A DNA stretch of 10,437 bases from JALXCG01 sp026991065 [NCBI: Gemmatimonadota bacterium]. Its GTDB lineage: Bacteria; GCA-2686955. Location of the stretch: positions 1 to 10,437 of the forward strand of contig JALXCG010000837.1 of the NCBI GenBank assembly GCA_026991065.1, given 5' to 3'. The notes under the pieces were generated by a model. That model made no database searches and had not been told where the DNA came from. It saw only the letters and a program-made list of their open reading frames with translations. Position 1 is the first letter of the stretch. Each line of letters opens with the position of its first letter. A program made the position numbers and the translations under genes. This document shows positions 1 to 8,185 of this stretch, in pieces.

Positions 1-699
1 AGGCGGCGCTATCTGCTGGAGGGGTTGGGCAACGACACTGTGCCCGAGGTCCTGGACCGTTCTGTGGTGGATCGCTGGATCAAAGTCGACGATCGCCACG
101 CATTTCAGACTGCACGCCGCCTGCTGCGCGAAGAGGGACTACTCTGCGGCGGTTCGAGTGGTGCGGTAGCCTGGGCCGCTCGCGAAGTCGCGCGCTCCAC
201 GCCTTCCGGCGCGCGAGTCCTGATGGTGCTGGTTGACGGCGTGCGCAACTATCTGAGCGGTTTTGCCGATGATGAGTGGATGCTGGCCCACCGTTTCTCC
301 GCGCCGAACCTGGGGTTGGGGTCGGTGGGAGACCTGCTGCGGAAACTCCCTCCGCGGCCCCTGATCACCGGGTCGATCGACGAGCCGATCGCCGCCGCGG
401 TGGACATCATGAAGGCTGAAGGGATTTCGCAACTTCCCGTGCTGGACCAGGGGATTCTGGTCGGCCTGGTCACCGAACACGACATTTTGCAGGCGTTGGT
501 CGTTGGTTCATCCGCGGTCGACCGGTCGATGGCCGAGGTGATGAATCGGCAGATCTCTACCGTCGCGCCTGAAGACCCGATCCAGACCTTGATCGATGCG
601 TTTTCGCGAGAAGAGGTGGGCCTGGTGACAGATGCCGCCGGACGTTTGCTCGGAATCCTGGCAAAGATCGATCTGGTGGACTACATCGCCCAGCGTTAG
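1..699 (+). CDS. Cystathionine beta-synthase with C-terminal CBS-domain pair (5' partial)
   Basis: This is the C-terminal 232 residues of a PLP-dependent cystathionine beta-synthase, which condenses serine and homocysteine to cystathionine in transsulfuration. The reading frame is open from base 1, so the true start lies outside the window and the TTG at 25 is not a start. The end of the catalytic domain shows the family segments VPEVLDRS near visible residue 16 and EGLLCGGSSG ending at residue 54; the Ser in this loop contacts the PLP ring nitrogen in known enzymes. RNYLSGFADDEWM then closes the fold. From about residue 115 two CBS domains follow (SIDEPIAAAVDIMKAEGISQ and GLVTEHDILQAL; then MAEVMNRQISTV to the end), the usual adenosyl-ligand regulatory pair; the second is somewhat short. 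The closely related cysteine synthases lack this CBS pair, which supports the call. The downstream gene is 178 bp away and need not share its operon. Confidence 0.92.
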   Translation, partial: RRRYLLEGLGNDTVPEVLDRSVVDRWIKVDDRHAFQTARRLLREEGLLCGGSSGAVAWAAREVARSTPSGARVLMVLVDGVRNYLSGFADDEWMLAHRFSAPNLGLGSVGDLLRKLPPRPLITGSIDEPIAAAVDIMKAEGISQLPVLDQGILVGLVTEHDILQALVVGSSAVDRSMAEVMNRQISTVAPEDPIQTLIDAFSREEVGLVTDAAGRLLGILAKIDLVDYIAQR

Positions 700-731
700 C
701 CCGCGGCGAGCCGGAACTTGTTCAGGGCTAA
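696..731 (+). terminator. Weak inverted repeat after the CBS gene
   Basis: TTAGCCC at 696-702, overlapping the stop codon, is matched by GGGCTAA at 725-731. This gives a perfect 7-bp stem around a 22-nt loop that holds a further small GC hairpin. No T-tract follows, so an intrinsic terminator is only possible. The rest of the 700-877 gap shows no convincing promoter. Confidence 0.25.
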
Positions 732-877
732 ACCGCCTGCTAGCCTGAATTGCTGACCGTCATGGTGCCGCATTGTGGACCCGCTCCATCGTGCTGCCTG
801 GCGGCGGCATCGGATCATCACGTTCCGCTGCTGATTCCCGCGAGACTGTTGGTCTGAAAACAACGAAAGGAAAGACG

Positions 878-1690
878 ATGAGTTGGAAACAAAGTGCTGC
901 GTTGGCCGTGCTGGTCGGTGTGGTTGGGTGCTCGGACGACACATTGGTACTGAACGCCCCCTTCGTTCAGGCGAGTTGGAGCACGAATTCGGTCACTCTT
1001 ACCTGGGAGCCTGTTGCCGAAGCGGAGAGTTACGACATCTACCGGGGCACCGCAGTCACCAATCTCGCTCTTTACGACACAGACTTTGCAGCGACTCAGT
1101 TTCAGGATCTCGACGCGGCCGCGGGGACAGTCTATTACTATGCGGTCAACGCGAAGAAGGGCGACGTCGAATCGGGGTTGAGCAGTTCGGTTGCGGCTTT
1201 CCCGCACACCGCGCCCGCTACTACCGGCAAGGTCTACGAAAACACATCGAGCAACGGCTCCTACTACGGTTTCTTCATGAACAACGGAATCGCCGGCGGC
1301 GAAGATTTCACGCAGGCACAGGTTACCCAGGGAGCGGCCGCTGATCTTGGGCTCAATACCCACGATCAAGGCAGTGAGGTGGATCCGGAGTTCCGCAGTC
1401 CGCATTTTACCGCTGGATCACGCAACAGCAGTTTTGTGCTGGTTCAGGAAAACGCGACCGAGCAGGATTTCAACGCGTTGGTTTCCGCTTCGGAGGCTGC
1501 TTACAGTTGGGCTGCCGATGATATCGCGGTGTTGCCGCAGGCGCTCTACCTCGTGAAGACCGATGAGGGGAACTTTGCCAAGCTGTGGATCACTTCCGGT
1601 GCCGGAACTTCGCCGTTCGCGGGGAGTGGCGCCGACGAGTATGTTGAATTCCGTTTCGACTACAATCCGAACGGAGTAATTCTGTTCTAG
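878..1690 (+). CDS. FN3-domain lipoprotein, C-terminal domain perhaps HmuY-like
   Basis: Predicted 270-residue cell-envelope lipoprotein. The ATG at 878 is chosen because AAGGA at 867-871 sits 6 nt upstream and because a type II signal sequence follows directly: MSWKQS, a hydrophobic stretch, and lipobox VVGC with Cys18. Ser19 at +2 would send it to the outer membrane by the E. coli rule. Residues 28-108 read as a fibronectin type III domain (VTLTWEPVAEAESYDIYRG, and TVYYYAVNAKKG before the last strand). Residues 118-270 form a second beta-rich domain; LYLVKTDEGNFAKLWITS followed by EYVEFRFDYNPNG resembles the end of HmuY-type lipoproteins, which bind haem in Bacteroidetes. I infer this from pattern only, and no haem ligand can be assigned. 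The frame stays open upstream to a TTG at 773, but that start lacks a ribosome site and would bury the signal peptide. Confidence 0.82.
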   Translation: MSWKQSAALAVLVGVVGCSDDTLVLNAPFVQASWSTNSVTLTWEPVAEAESYDIYRGTAVTNLALYDTDFAATQFQDLDAAAGTVYYYAVNAKKGDVESGLSSSVAAFPHTAPATTGKVYENTSSNGSYYGFFMNNGIAGGEDFTQAQVTQGAAADLGLNTHDQGSEVDPEFRSPHFTAGSRNSSFVLVQENATEQDFNALVSASEAAYSWAADDIAVLPQALYLVKTDEGNFAKLWITSGAGTSPFAGSGADEYVEFRFDYNPNGVILF

Positions 1691-1702
1691 TAACGCATTG
1701 AG

Positions 1703-1740
1703 TTCTCTGGTTTCCGTTGGCAGCGACGGAAACCGGAGAG
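1703..1740 (+). terminator. 15-bp stem-loop after the FN3 lipoprotein gene
   Basis: Twelve bases after the stop codon, 1703-1717 pairs with 1726-1740 without a mismatch. The stem has 15 pairs, two of them G-T, and an 8-nt loop TGGCAGCG. The core arms are GGTTTCCGT and ACGGAAACC. No T-run follows, so if it ends transcription it does so without a classic U-tract. It may instead protect the mRNA 3' end or act as an attenuator before the ATP-grasp gene. Confidence 0.55.
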
Positions 1741-1783
1741 ATGTGCGAGTTGGATCTCCCTCCCCCTTCGAGAGGACCGATTG

Positions 1784-3214
1784 ATGCAGACGATCAAAAT
1801 CCGGATCATGGCTTCACTGGACTGGAGCATGCGCAAGGCCATGTTGGATTTCGTAAGTTACGCCGACCCTGTGATTCGCCATGACAACCAGGAATACCGC
1901 CTGGAGTTGGGACGGATCATGGCGGAGCCGATCGTCTGCGGCGCCGATCTCCGGCCTCAGGCGGACGTGGTGGTGGATCGCACCATTCACTGGAACGATT
2001 ACTACAAGTGCTGGGCACAGACCGCACAGAACTGCGGCGTGCGGATTCTCAACAACTCCCTGACCTTCGCCAATCTGGACAAGCACTCGACCTACGATCT
2101 CATGGCGCGTGCCATGCATCCGGCGGATCGTTTTCCGACCACCGTTCTCTTGCCTGACTTCCACCCCTACACGCCCGAGCAGTTTCGTGAGGACGAATGG
2201 CAGACTGAACAGGCCATTCGCAACCGTCACACGCGGTTCGGTTGGGATCCGGAGCGGTGTACCGTTGACCAGGCCAAGGTCGACGAGGAGTTGGAGTCGT
2301 CCCGGCGTTGGCGGCACAAAGGGCAGACCATCCGGGAGCAGTTCTATCCCGCCTACAACTACCTTGCGGATGTCATGGAACGGCATTTCCAGAACCGTTT
2401 TCCGGTGTACTTGAAGAAGGCGTTCGGTGGTGGCGGCAGCGATGTTTTCAAGATCCAGTCGCTGGATGAACTTTACCGTCGCTACGACGCGACCAACGGC
2501 AAGGTGTTTCATCTGCAGGAAGCGATTGAAGACTACGATGTCTTCATCCGCTGCATGGCGATCGGCCCCATGGTGATGCCGATGATCTTCCAGCCGGATC
2601 ACCCCCTGCATGAACACTACTCACCGGAAAAGCTGGTGATGGACCCCGCTGTGTATGCGCGTTTGCAGGCATACGTCCGTTTTGTCAATTCGTACCACCG
2701 CTGGACCTACAACTCCTACGAGTGTCTCGTTAAGGATGGTGCGATCCACCCGATCGACTTTGCCAACGCGTGCCCGGACAGCCACTTTACTTCGCTGCAC
2801 ACCCACTTTCCGTGGCTGATCAAGGCGCTGGTGCAGTGGCTCTCCTACGTCGGCGCGACCCGTAAGAACATGCGTGTGGATCTGGAGCAGGAAAAGTACA
2901 CGGAGGTCTTCAACGATCCGGATCTATCCGCCGAAGAGAAATTCGAATTCCACCGGCGCATGAGCGACGAGTATTTCGAAGTGGAGCGGTTCGAGGAGTT
3001 TTGCGCGATCAATTTCCCGGATATCGACGAGCAGATCATCGCCTTTTTCGAAGAGCGCATGGATTCGATCATTGAATACGCGATCGCTCATTCCGATTTT
3101 CCGGAGCGCGAAAGGCCACGTTTCTTTGCTCACTACAAGTCGATGATGGAGGGGATCTTTCGCCCCAACGCGAAGAAGCATCTGCAAACCGTGGTGCTGC
3201 GGGACCCGGTTTGA
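1784..3214 (+). CDS. ATP-grasp fold ligase of unknown substrate
   Basis: Predicted cytoplasmic carboxylate-amine (or thiol) ligase of the ATP-grasp superfamily, 476 residues. ATG 1784 is preferred over the adjoining TTG 1781 because AGAGGA at 1771-1776 is then 7 nt away. The pre-ATP region carries GVRILNNSLTFANLDKHSTY and FPTTVLLPDF, the usual approach to the ATP site. The glycine-rich loop is YLKKAFGGGGSDVF (K211, K212, G215-G218). The hinge is FHLQEAIEDYDVFIRCM (Q245, E246; D252 follows). The metal site is probably YECLVKDGAIHPIDFANACPD, with E313, D325 and N328. These elements in this order indicate an active enzyme. A long insertion at about 115-195 and a charged helical tail from about 360 to the end make it larger than RimK or graspetide ligases. 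I cannot name the product. The kinase-activator begins 51 bp downstream on the same strand. Confidence 0.83.
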   Translation: MQTIKIRIMASLDWSMRKAMLDFVSYADPVIRHDNQEYRLELGRIMAEPIVCGADLRPQADVVVDRTIHWNDYYKCWAQTAQNCGVRILNNSLTFANLDKHSTYDLMARAMHPADRFPTTVLLPDFHPYTPEQFREDEWQTEQAIRNRHTRFGWDPERCTVDQAKVDEELESSRRWRHKGQTIREQFYPAYNYLADVMERHFQNRFPVYLKKAFGGGGSDVFKIQSLDELYRRYDATNGKVFHLQEAIEDYDVFIRCMAIGPMVMPMIFQPDHPLHEHYSPEKLVMDPAVYARLQAYVRFVNSYHRWTYNSYECLVKDGAIHPIDFANACPDSHFTSLHTHFPWLIKALVQWLSYVGATRKNMRVDLEQEKYTEVFNDPDLSAEEKFEFHRRMSDEYFEVERFEEFCAINFPDIDEQIIAFFEERMDSIIEYAIAHSDFPERERPRFFAHYKSMMEGIFRPNAKKHLQTVVLRDPV

Positions 3215-3245
3215 CACAACGATGAATCCCGGGGCTCTCTTCCTG

Positions 3246-3264
3246 GCCGCGGAACCTCCGCGGC
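3246..3264 (+). promoter_or_regulatory. GC hairpin abutting the kinase-activator start codon
   Basis: GCCGCGG at 3246-3252 pairs perfectly with CCGCGGC at 3258-3264 around the 5-nt loop AACCT. The all-GC 7-bp stem ends one base before the ATG at 3266 and covers the place where a ribosome site should lie. No good Shine-Dalgarno is visible; GGAA at 3251-3254 is inside the stem and 11 nt away. In mRNA this should hinder initiation unless ribosomes arriving from upstream open it. Confidence 0.5.
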
Positions 3265-3265
3265 G

Positions 3266-6200
3266 ATGATCACGGTAGAGGTCGGCACTCGGCAGGTTGT
3301 CAAGCGCGCTCACGCGCCGGTGGCGCGACAAGCATGGCGCATGTTGCGCCGTGAGTATTGGCTGCTTGCCATGTTGCGCCCGGAGCGCGCGCCGCGGGCC
3401 ATCGACTTGTGTTTGGCGGCGGACGGCACGGCAACACTGACTCTGGAGCGGCTCCCCGGAACTTCATTGGATGCCGTTCTGGCCGCCGGAGATGCTACCG
3501 GAGCGCTACACGCCTTGGTAGATGTCGCCGTTGCTCTGCATGCACTGCATGTCAGCGGGTTTGTGCATGGAGACGTGGCTCCACGAAATGTTCTGGTGCA
3601 GGGGCAGGGAGCCACGGCGCGCGGCTGGCTGATCGATTTTGGCTTTGCCGCGCCCATCGGATCGCGGTCAAGACTGGTCCGCGGAACTCCCGCGACCATG
3701 GCGCCTGAATTGATGGCCGGTGGAAGCGTGAGCGCGGCGACCGATCTTTTTGCCTTTGGACGGCTGCTGACCGGGATTGTGGATGGAGGCTGGGATTTGC
3801 CGGCCTGGGCGGGGGAGGTAGGGAGCGACACTGCTGCGGAGCGCTCGGAAACGGCCAACTCCAACTTCACCGGCGCTCGTCGGTCCGCAGTCTTGGCGCT
3901 GGGCGCGAAACTCACCTCCGGCGGGCGACCGGCCGCTGGCCCGCACAACGCTCTGAGCGTGGCAGCAGAATTGCGTGCTGCCCTCAGGCTCGCCTCTGCC
4001 CCGGAGAGCACAGCCGTGGCGCCCCTGGCCCTCTGGATCCGTCGGCGGGCAGCATGGAAGCTGCTGCGCGCAATTGCTGGTCTCGCGCGGGGGAACTTGC
4101 GGGCTGGAGGCAGCGTTGTTATTACCGGAGGCGCTGGGTCTGGTCGCAGAACACTGCAGCAGGTGGCGGAGAGAGTTGCCCGATGTTTCGGAGTGGCGGT
4201 GCGGCGCGATGGCCGCGATCGCGCTCCCGGCGACGTGGAGATGGCGCCGGGGGAGGCGGCGCGGCCAGTGCTGATTCTTCTGGCGGAGCGTGAACCGGAT
4301 GCGTTGCAGCAACACCTGGTTCGGTGGCGTGAAGTGCCCAACACCCTTGGAATGGGCATTTCGGATCAGCCGCCCGGTGACCCCGCGACGACGTGGATTC
4401 AATTGGCGCCTCTCACCCGCATCGAGAGCGCGCGCCTTGGCGCTTTCATGCTGCGAACCCGACAACTGCCGGCGGCACTGGTCTCGCTCTCGGAACCGGG
4501 CCCAAGGCAGCCGATCGACTGGCGTCGGCGCCTCGACCGATGCGCGATCCGGCGTGGAAACGACGGCAATGTGCAGGGGCTGGTTCCGCTCCCGGCGCCC
4601 GCGAGCGAACCTCAGACTGTGCGCGAAGCCGTCTATTTGGGCTTTTGGGGTGAGATTGCGCCGCCTCCGCCGGAGCGCGAGGGTAGCAGTCGACTGGCGG
4701 CGGTTCTCGCGGAGTCGCTGCAGACGCGATCACCGGGAGAGATTGTGCGTTGGGGGGCTGCGCATGGACTCCAGCGGACCGAGATTCGGGCCATTGGCCT
4801 GCGGGTTGCGGATAGCCTGCTGGCCCCTGTTTCCTCCGCACCGGGAGAGGCGCTCGACGCCGGCGGTCGCCGGGCGCTTTGGATACTGCGCGAATTAGGC
4901 GGGCTGGAGAAGCGGATCAGCCTGGGGCTGGAATTGGCGCGGGGCGACCTCGCCGCGGGAAGGCCACGGGCGGCGGCGCTGATGGCGCGGTCACTGGTGC
5001 GGCACTCCCGCGCCACCGAGGAAAACCACTGGCAGGCACTGGTCATCGCCGTGCAGGCGGCGCGCCGGCTTGGCCACTGGCGGGCTGTCGTGCGTGGGGT
5101 TTCCCGGGCTCTGCCGCAGGCACCGGCGCGCTACGCCCATCTCTTGCGGCTGGAGCGGATTGAGGCGTTGACTCAGGGGGGCGATCTTGAGCGCGCCTGG
5201 CAAGAGGCCGCGGCGCTGCGCATTGAGGATGTGGATGCCTCTGCGGCACTGATTCTGGCACGCCTGGCGCAACTTCGAGGCGATCACGCACGAGCGCGCC
5301 AGTGGGCCGGCACCGCGTTCGCTTGCAGCCGGTCGCGGAACCGCTTGCAGGCCGCGAGGGCACTCAATGTTCTGGCCATCTCAGACCTGGCGGTGGGCCG
5401 CCTCCGACCTGCACGCCGGCGCCTGGAGAATGCGCTGCGGGTGCGCCGTCGCCTGCGCGACCTGTCGGGCATGGCTGCTTGCGAACTCCATCTCGCCGAA
5501 GTGGACGAGGCGGAGGGCCGGCGCGCCGATGCCCAGCGCCGCCTGCAACACTGCCTCGACCTGCGCCTCACGGTGGGGCAGGCCGCGGGTGCCGCCGATG
5601 CCCTGGAGCGCATCGGGCGTCTTGCCGCCCGCTCCGGCGATACCAAGGGCGCCCGCGATCAGTTCACCCGTGCATTGCGGATGCGTTTGCGCCTGGGTGA
5701 TCTTTCCGGGACCGCGGCCCTGCGCCACAACTTGGGCATCCTGGCCCTGCGCGATGGCGACGCCCAAGGGGCGCGCCGGGCCGCGCGCGATGCGGCGTCG
5801 ACCTTCTTGAAACTGGGGGATCGGGCGAACTCTCTTGCCGCGCGCGCGCAGGCCGCTCTTGCCCTGGAGGTTCTCGGCCGGCGCGGTCAGGCCATCAGCG
5901 AGATGCTGCGCGTCATGCACTTGCGCCGCAGCACGGGAGGCGCGAGAGAGTTGGCTGCTACCCTCAAACATCTGGCGGACCTGTTCGGCCGCGGGGGCCG
6001 AAACCTGCGCGCGGCCCGCCTGGCAGCCCTGGGAGCGGCCGTGAGCAGAGAAGATCCGGTGCGGCGGGCCCGGCTGGTTCTGCTGCAGGCGGACCATCTG
6101 CTGGCCGCTGGACGGTTCGTGGCCGCCCGCGCGGCGATTGCGTCGATCTCCACCTGGCCCTCGACGCTGGCGATTGGTCTGCAGCGCGATCTGTTGTGGG

Positions 6201-8185
6201 CGCGCCTTCAGGTCACAACTCCAGAACTCCCCTCGTTGGCGAATCGGGCGCGGGCCTGTGGTGAGAACGAAATCGCGCTGGCGGCGGCGCTCTATCTGGC
6301 GACCCGCGGGGAGCCTGACTTGGCCCGTACCGCTCTGCAGGGTGCTGCGCCGTCGCCCTCCGGCACACCGTCGCAGGTTGCCTACGACCTCGCTCGCGCC
6401 GAAGTGGAGATCAGCGCCGGCGCTTGGGAGCAGGCGGAGGTCAGGGCGGCGGCCGCGCGTCACAGCGCGGAGCGCCTCGCCATGCCGGTTGTGACCGCGC
6501 ATGCTCTCTTGCTGCAGGCAACTCTGTTGCTGCGCGCTGAACGGCACGCGGCGGCCCGAGTGCACCTTGATCAGGCGCACGAACTGCTTCGCGGTAGTTG
6601 CGCGGGGGTCAGCACCGCGGCGGATCCCGATCTTCTGCGTCGCATTGAGCGCACCCGTGCGCTCTGCAGTGGGGCCTCCAGCCCACGCCAGCACCTGGCG
6701 TTGACGCGCGTTGCCGAACTCCTGGGTTCGATCGAGGATCCAGAGAAACTCTTCCCCGCGATTCTCCGCGTTGTTCTGGACACTGTCGCGGCCGAGCGCG
6801 GCGTGCTGACCCTGCGCCAGGGAGAGAGTGACGATTTTGAAATCGCCGTTGCCCGCAACGTGGACTCGGCCGCTCTGGGGGATGTGCAGCGGATCTCGCG
6901 CACGATTCTCAGTCGGGCCTATCGCGAGGGAGCGGTTCTTCACTCCTCCAATGCGCTGCAGGATGAGGATTTCTCTGGACTGCGCTCGGTCCAGCTCTAC
7001 CGCATCGTCTCTTTCGCCTGTGCGCCATTGGTGGTTGGGGGGCGCATTGTCGGCACGATCTATCTTGACCGCGGCACTCGCGAAGGGGCTTTTTCCCATT
7101 CCGATCTGGCCTTCTTGGCCGCTTTGGCGAAGATCTCGGCGCTGGCCCTGGAGCATGCGCGCCTTCACAATCGACTGCGCATGCAGGCCGGGGCTCTGCG
7201 CCAGGAGGTGGAGACCCTTTATGGCCTCGGCAGTCTGGTGCAGAAGAGCCGCCCGATGGCGCGCCTGGTTGCCCGCGCCCGGCGTCTGGCTGATGCCGCG
7301 GTCACGGTGCTGATCGAAGGAGAGACCGGCGTCGGCAAGAGTGTTCTGGCGCGAGCCCTGCACTACTCGGGGCGCCGCTCCGGAAGGCCTTTTGTGGAAC
7401 TGGACTGTGGCGCGATCCCGCTGAACCTGGTGGAGAGCGAACTCTTTGGGCACGTGAAGGGTGCTTTTACCGGTGCGGACAGGGAGCGCGACGGTGTCTT
7501 TCAAGCCGCCGACGGGGGAACCCTGTTCCTCGATGAGATCGGCAATCTGCCCTTGGAGGGGCAGGCCAAGCTCTTGCGCGTTCTGCAGGATGGCCGGGTG
7601 CGGAGGGTCGGCGCGGAGCAGTCGATGCGCGTAGACGTGCGCTTGCTGTGCGCGAGCAACTCCACACTGGAAGAGGAGGTTGCCGCCGGGCGCTTCCGCG
7701 AGGACTTATACTTCAGAATCAACCCCGTAGTGCTGCGCATTCCGCCTCTGCGGGAACGCCGCGCCGACATCATCCCGCTGGCGGAACGTTTCTTGCAAGA
7801 AACAGCAGTGCGAATGGGGCTGAAACCGCCGCTCCTGACCGCGGAACTCCGTCGCATCCTGCGCCGTGCCCGCTGGCCCGGCAATGTCCGGCAACTTCAA
7901 AATGAGATCCACAGACTCTTGATACTCCATCCCACCGAAGTCTGGACTGAAGACCATCTGTCGGCCGACCTTGGCTTTGGCGGTGTGGTCTCCAAGAGCG
8001 TTTCATACTCCGGGCGCACCGTCGCCGCAGTGGAGAAAGAGATGCTCGTTGACGCTCTGAAACGTGCCCACTGGAATCGTCGCCGTGCCGCGGAACGTCT
8101 TGGGATGACCCACCGGCAAGTCTGCTACCGGATCGCCAAGTATGGTCTTACGCCACCCTCTCGGAAGCGGGGAGAACAACAATGA
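3266..8185 (+). CDS. Ser/Thr kinase - TPR - GAF - sigma-54 AAA+ activator fusion
   Basis: A 1639-residue one-piece signalling protein. Residues 1-170 are a eukaryotic-type Ser/Thr kinase: K13 in VVKR, E30 in the C-helix, HGDVAPRN (H101, D103, N108), DFG 124-126, GTP 140-142, APE 146-148 and D160. At 284-297 VVITGGAGSGRRTL is a Walker-A remnant with Arg for Lys. Helical repeats fill roughly 480-1130; those at 694-931 are TPRs with a near-exact 40-residue period. GAF is about 1155-1300, then a short coiled coil. The sigma-54 AAA+ domain has Walker A GETGVGKS 1352-1359, GAFTGA 1399-1404, Walker B GTLFLDEIG 1418-1426 and RFREDLYFRIN from 1476. A Fis-type HTH is at about 1586-1627 (NRRRAAERLGMTHRQVCYRI). 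By family it should remodel sigma-54 holoenzyme from a distant enhancer. There is no receiver domain, so control probably runs through the kinase, TPR and GAF parts. No in-frame alternative start exists after the stop codon at 3212-3214. Confidence 0.95.
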   Translation: MITVEVGTRQVVKRAHAPVARQAWRMLRREYWLLAMLRPERAPRAIDLCLAADGTATLTLERLPGTSLDAVLAAGDATGALHALVDVAVALHALHVSGFVHGDVAPRNVLVQGQGATARGWLIDFGFAAPIGSRSRLVRGTPATMAPELMAGGSVSAATDLFAFGRLLTGIVDGGWDLPAWAGEVGSDTAAERSETANSNFTGARRSAVLALGAKLTSGGRPAAGPHNALSVAAELRAALRLASAPESTAVAPLALWIRRRAAWKLLRAIAGLARGNLRAGGSVVITGGAGSGRRTLQQVAERVARCFGVAVRRDGRDRAPGDVEMAPGEAARPVLILLAEREPDALQQHLVRWREVPNTLGMGISDQPPGDPATTWIQLAPLTRIESARLGAFMLRTRQLPAALVSLSEPGPRQPIDWRRRLDRCAIRRGNDGNVQGLVPLPAPASEPQTVREAVYLGFWGEIAPPPPEREGSSRLAAVLAESLQTRSPGEIVRWGAAHGLQRTEIRAIGLRVADSLLAPVSSAPGEALDAGGRRALWILRELGGLEKRISLGLELARGDLAAGRPRAAALMARSLVRHSRATEENHWQALVIAVQAARRLGHWRAVVRGVSRALPQAPARYAHLLRLERIEALTQGGDLERAWQEAAALRIEDVDASAALILARLAQLRGDHARARQWAGTAFACSRSRNRLQAARALNVLAISDLAVGRLRPARRRLENALRVRRRLRDLSGMAACELHLAEVDEAEGRRADAQRRLQHCLDLRLTVGQAAGAADALERIGRLAARSGDTKGARDQFTRALRMRLRLGDLSGTAALRHNLGILALRDGDAQGARRAARDAASTFLKLGDRANSLAARAQAALALEVLGRRGQAISEMLRVMHLRRSTGGARELAATLKHLADLFGRGGRNLRAARLAALGAAVSREDPVRRARLVLLQADHLLAAGRFVAARAAIASISTWPSTLAIGLQRDLLWARLQVTTPELPSLANRARACGENEIALAAALYLATRGEPDLARTALQGAAPSPSGTPSQVAYDLARAEVEISAGAWEQAEVRAAAARHSAERLAMPVVTAHALLLQATLLLRAERHAAARVHLDQAHELLRGSCAGVSTAADPDLLRRIERTRALCSGASSPRQHLALTRVAELLGSIEDPEKLFPAILRVVLDTVAAERGVLTLRQGESDDFEIAVARNVDSAALGDVQRISRTILSRAYREGAVLHSSNALQDEDFSGLRSVQLYRIVSFACAPLVVGGRIVGTIYLDRGTREGAFSHSDLAFLAALAKISALALEHARLHNRLRMQAGALRQEVETLYGLGSLVQKSRPMARLVARARRLADAAVTVLIEGETGVGKSVLARALHYSGRRSGRPFVELDCGAIPLNLVESELFGHVKGAFTGADRERDGVFQAADGGTLFLDEIGNLPLEGQAKLLRVLQDGRVRRVGAEQSMRVDVRLLCASNSTLEEEVAAGRFREDLYFRINPVVLRIPPLRERRADIIPLAERFLQETAVRMGLKPPLLTAELRRILRRARWPGNVRQLQNEIHRLLILHPTEVWTEDHLSADLGFGGVVSKSVSYSGRTVAAVEKEMLVDALKRAHWNRRRAAERLGMTHRQVCYRIAKYGLTPPSRKRGEQQ

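Noticed and set aside
718-746. TTGTTC-N17-TAGCCT as a sigma-70 promoter
   Set aside because: Only three of six bases match in each element; no better than chance.
763-777. TGGTGC...TTGT as a second sigma-54 promoter before the lipoprotein gene
   Set aside because: The spacer is one base short, so the required GG and GC are not 12 apart, and the GC is absent.
773-877. Upstream TTG start giving a 305-residue lipoprotein precursor
   Set aside because: It would place 35 residues before the signal sequence and lacks a ribosome site; ATG 878 has AAGGA 6 nt upstream.
3113-3130. AGGCCACG...TTTGCT as a sigma-54 promoter for the activator
   Set aside because: GG and GC are 14 bases apart instead of 12, and it lies inside the ATP-grasp coding region.
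5381-7504. 707-codon antisense open frame opposite the activator gene
   Set aside because: GC-rich codons with few stops on the complement explain it; the product has no recognisable domain while the plus strand has unmistakable motifs throughout.
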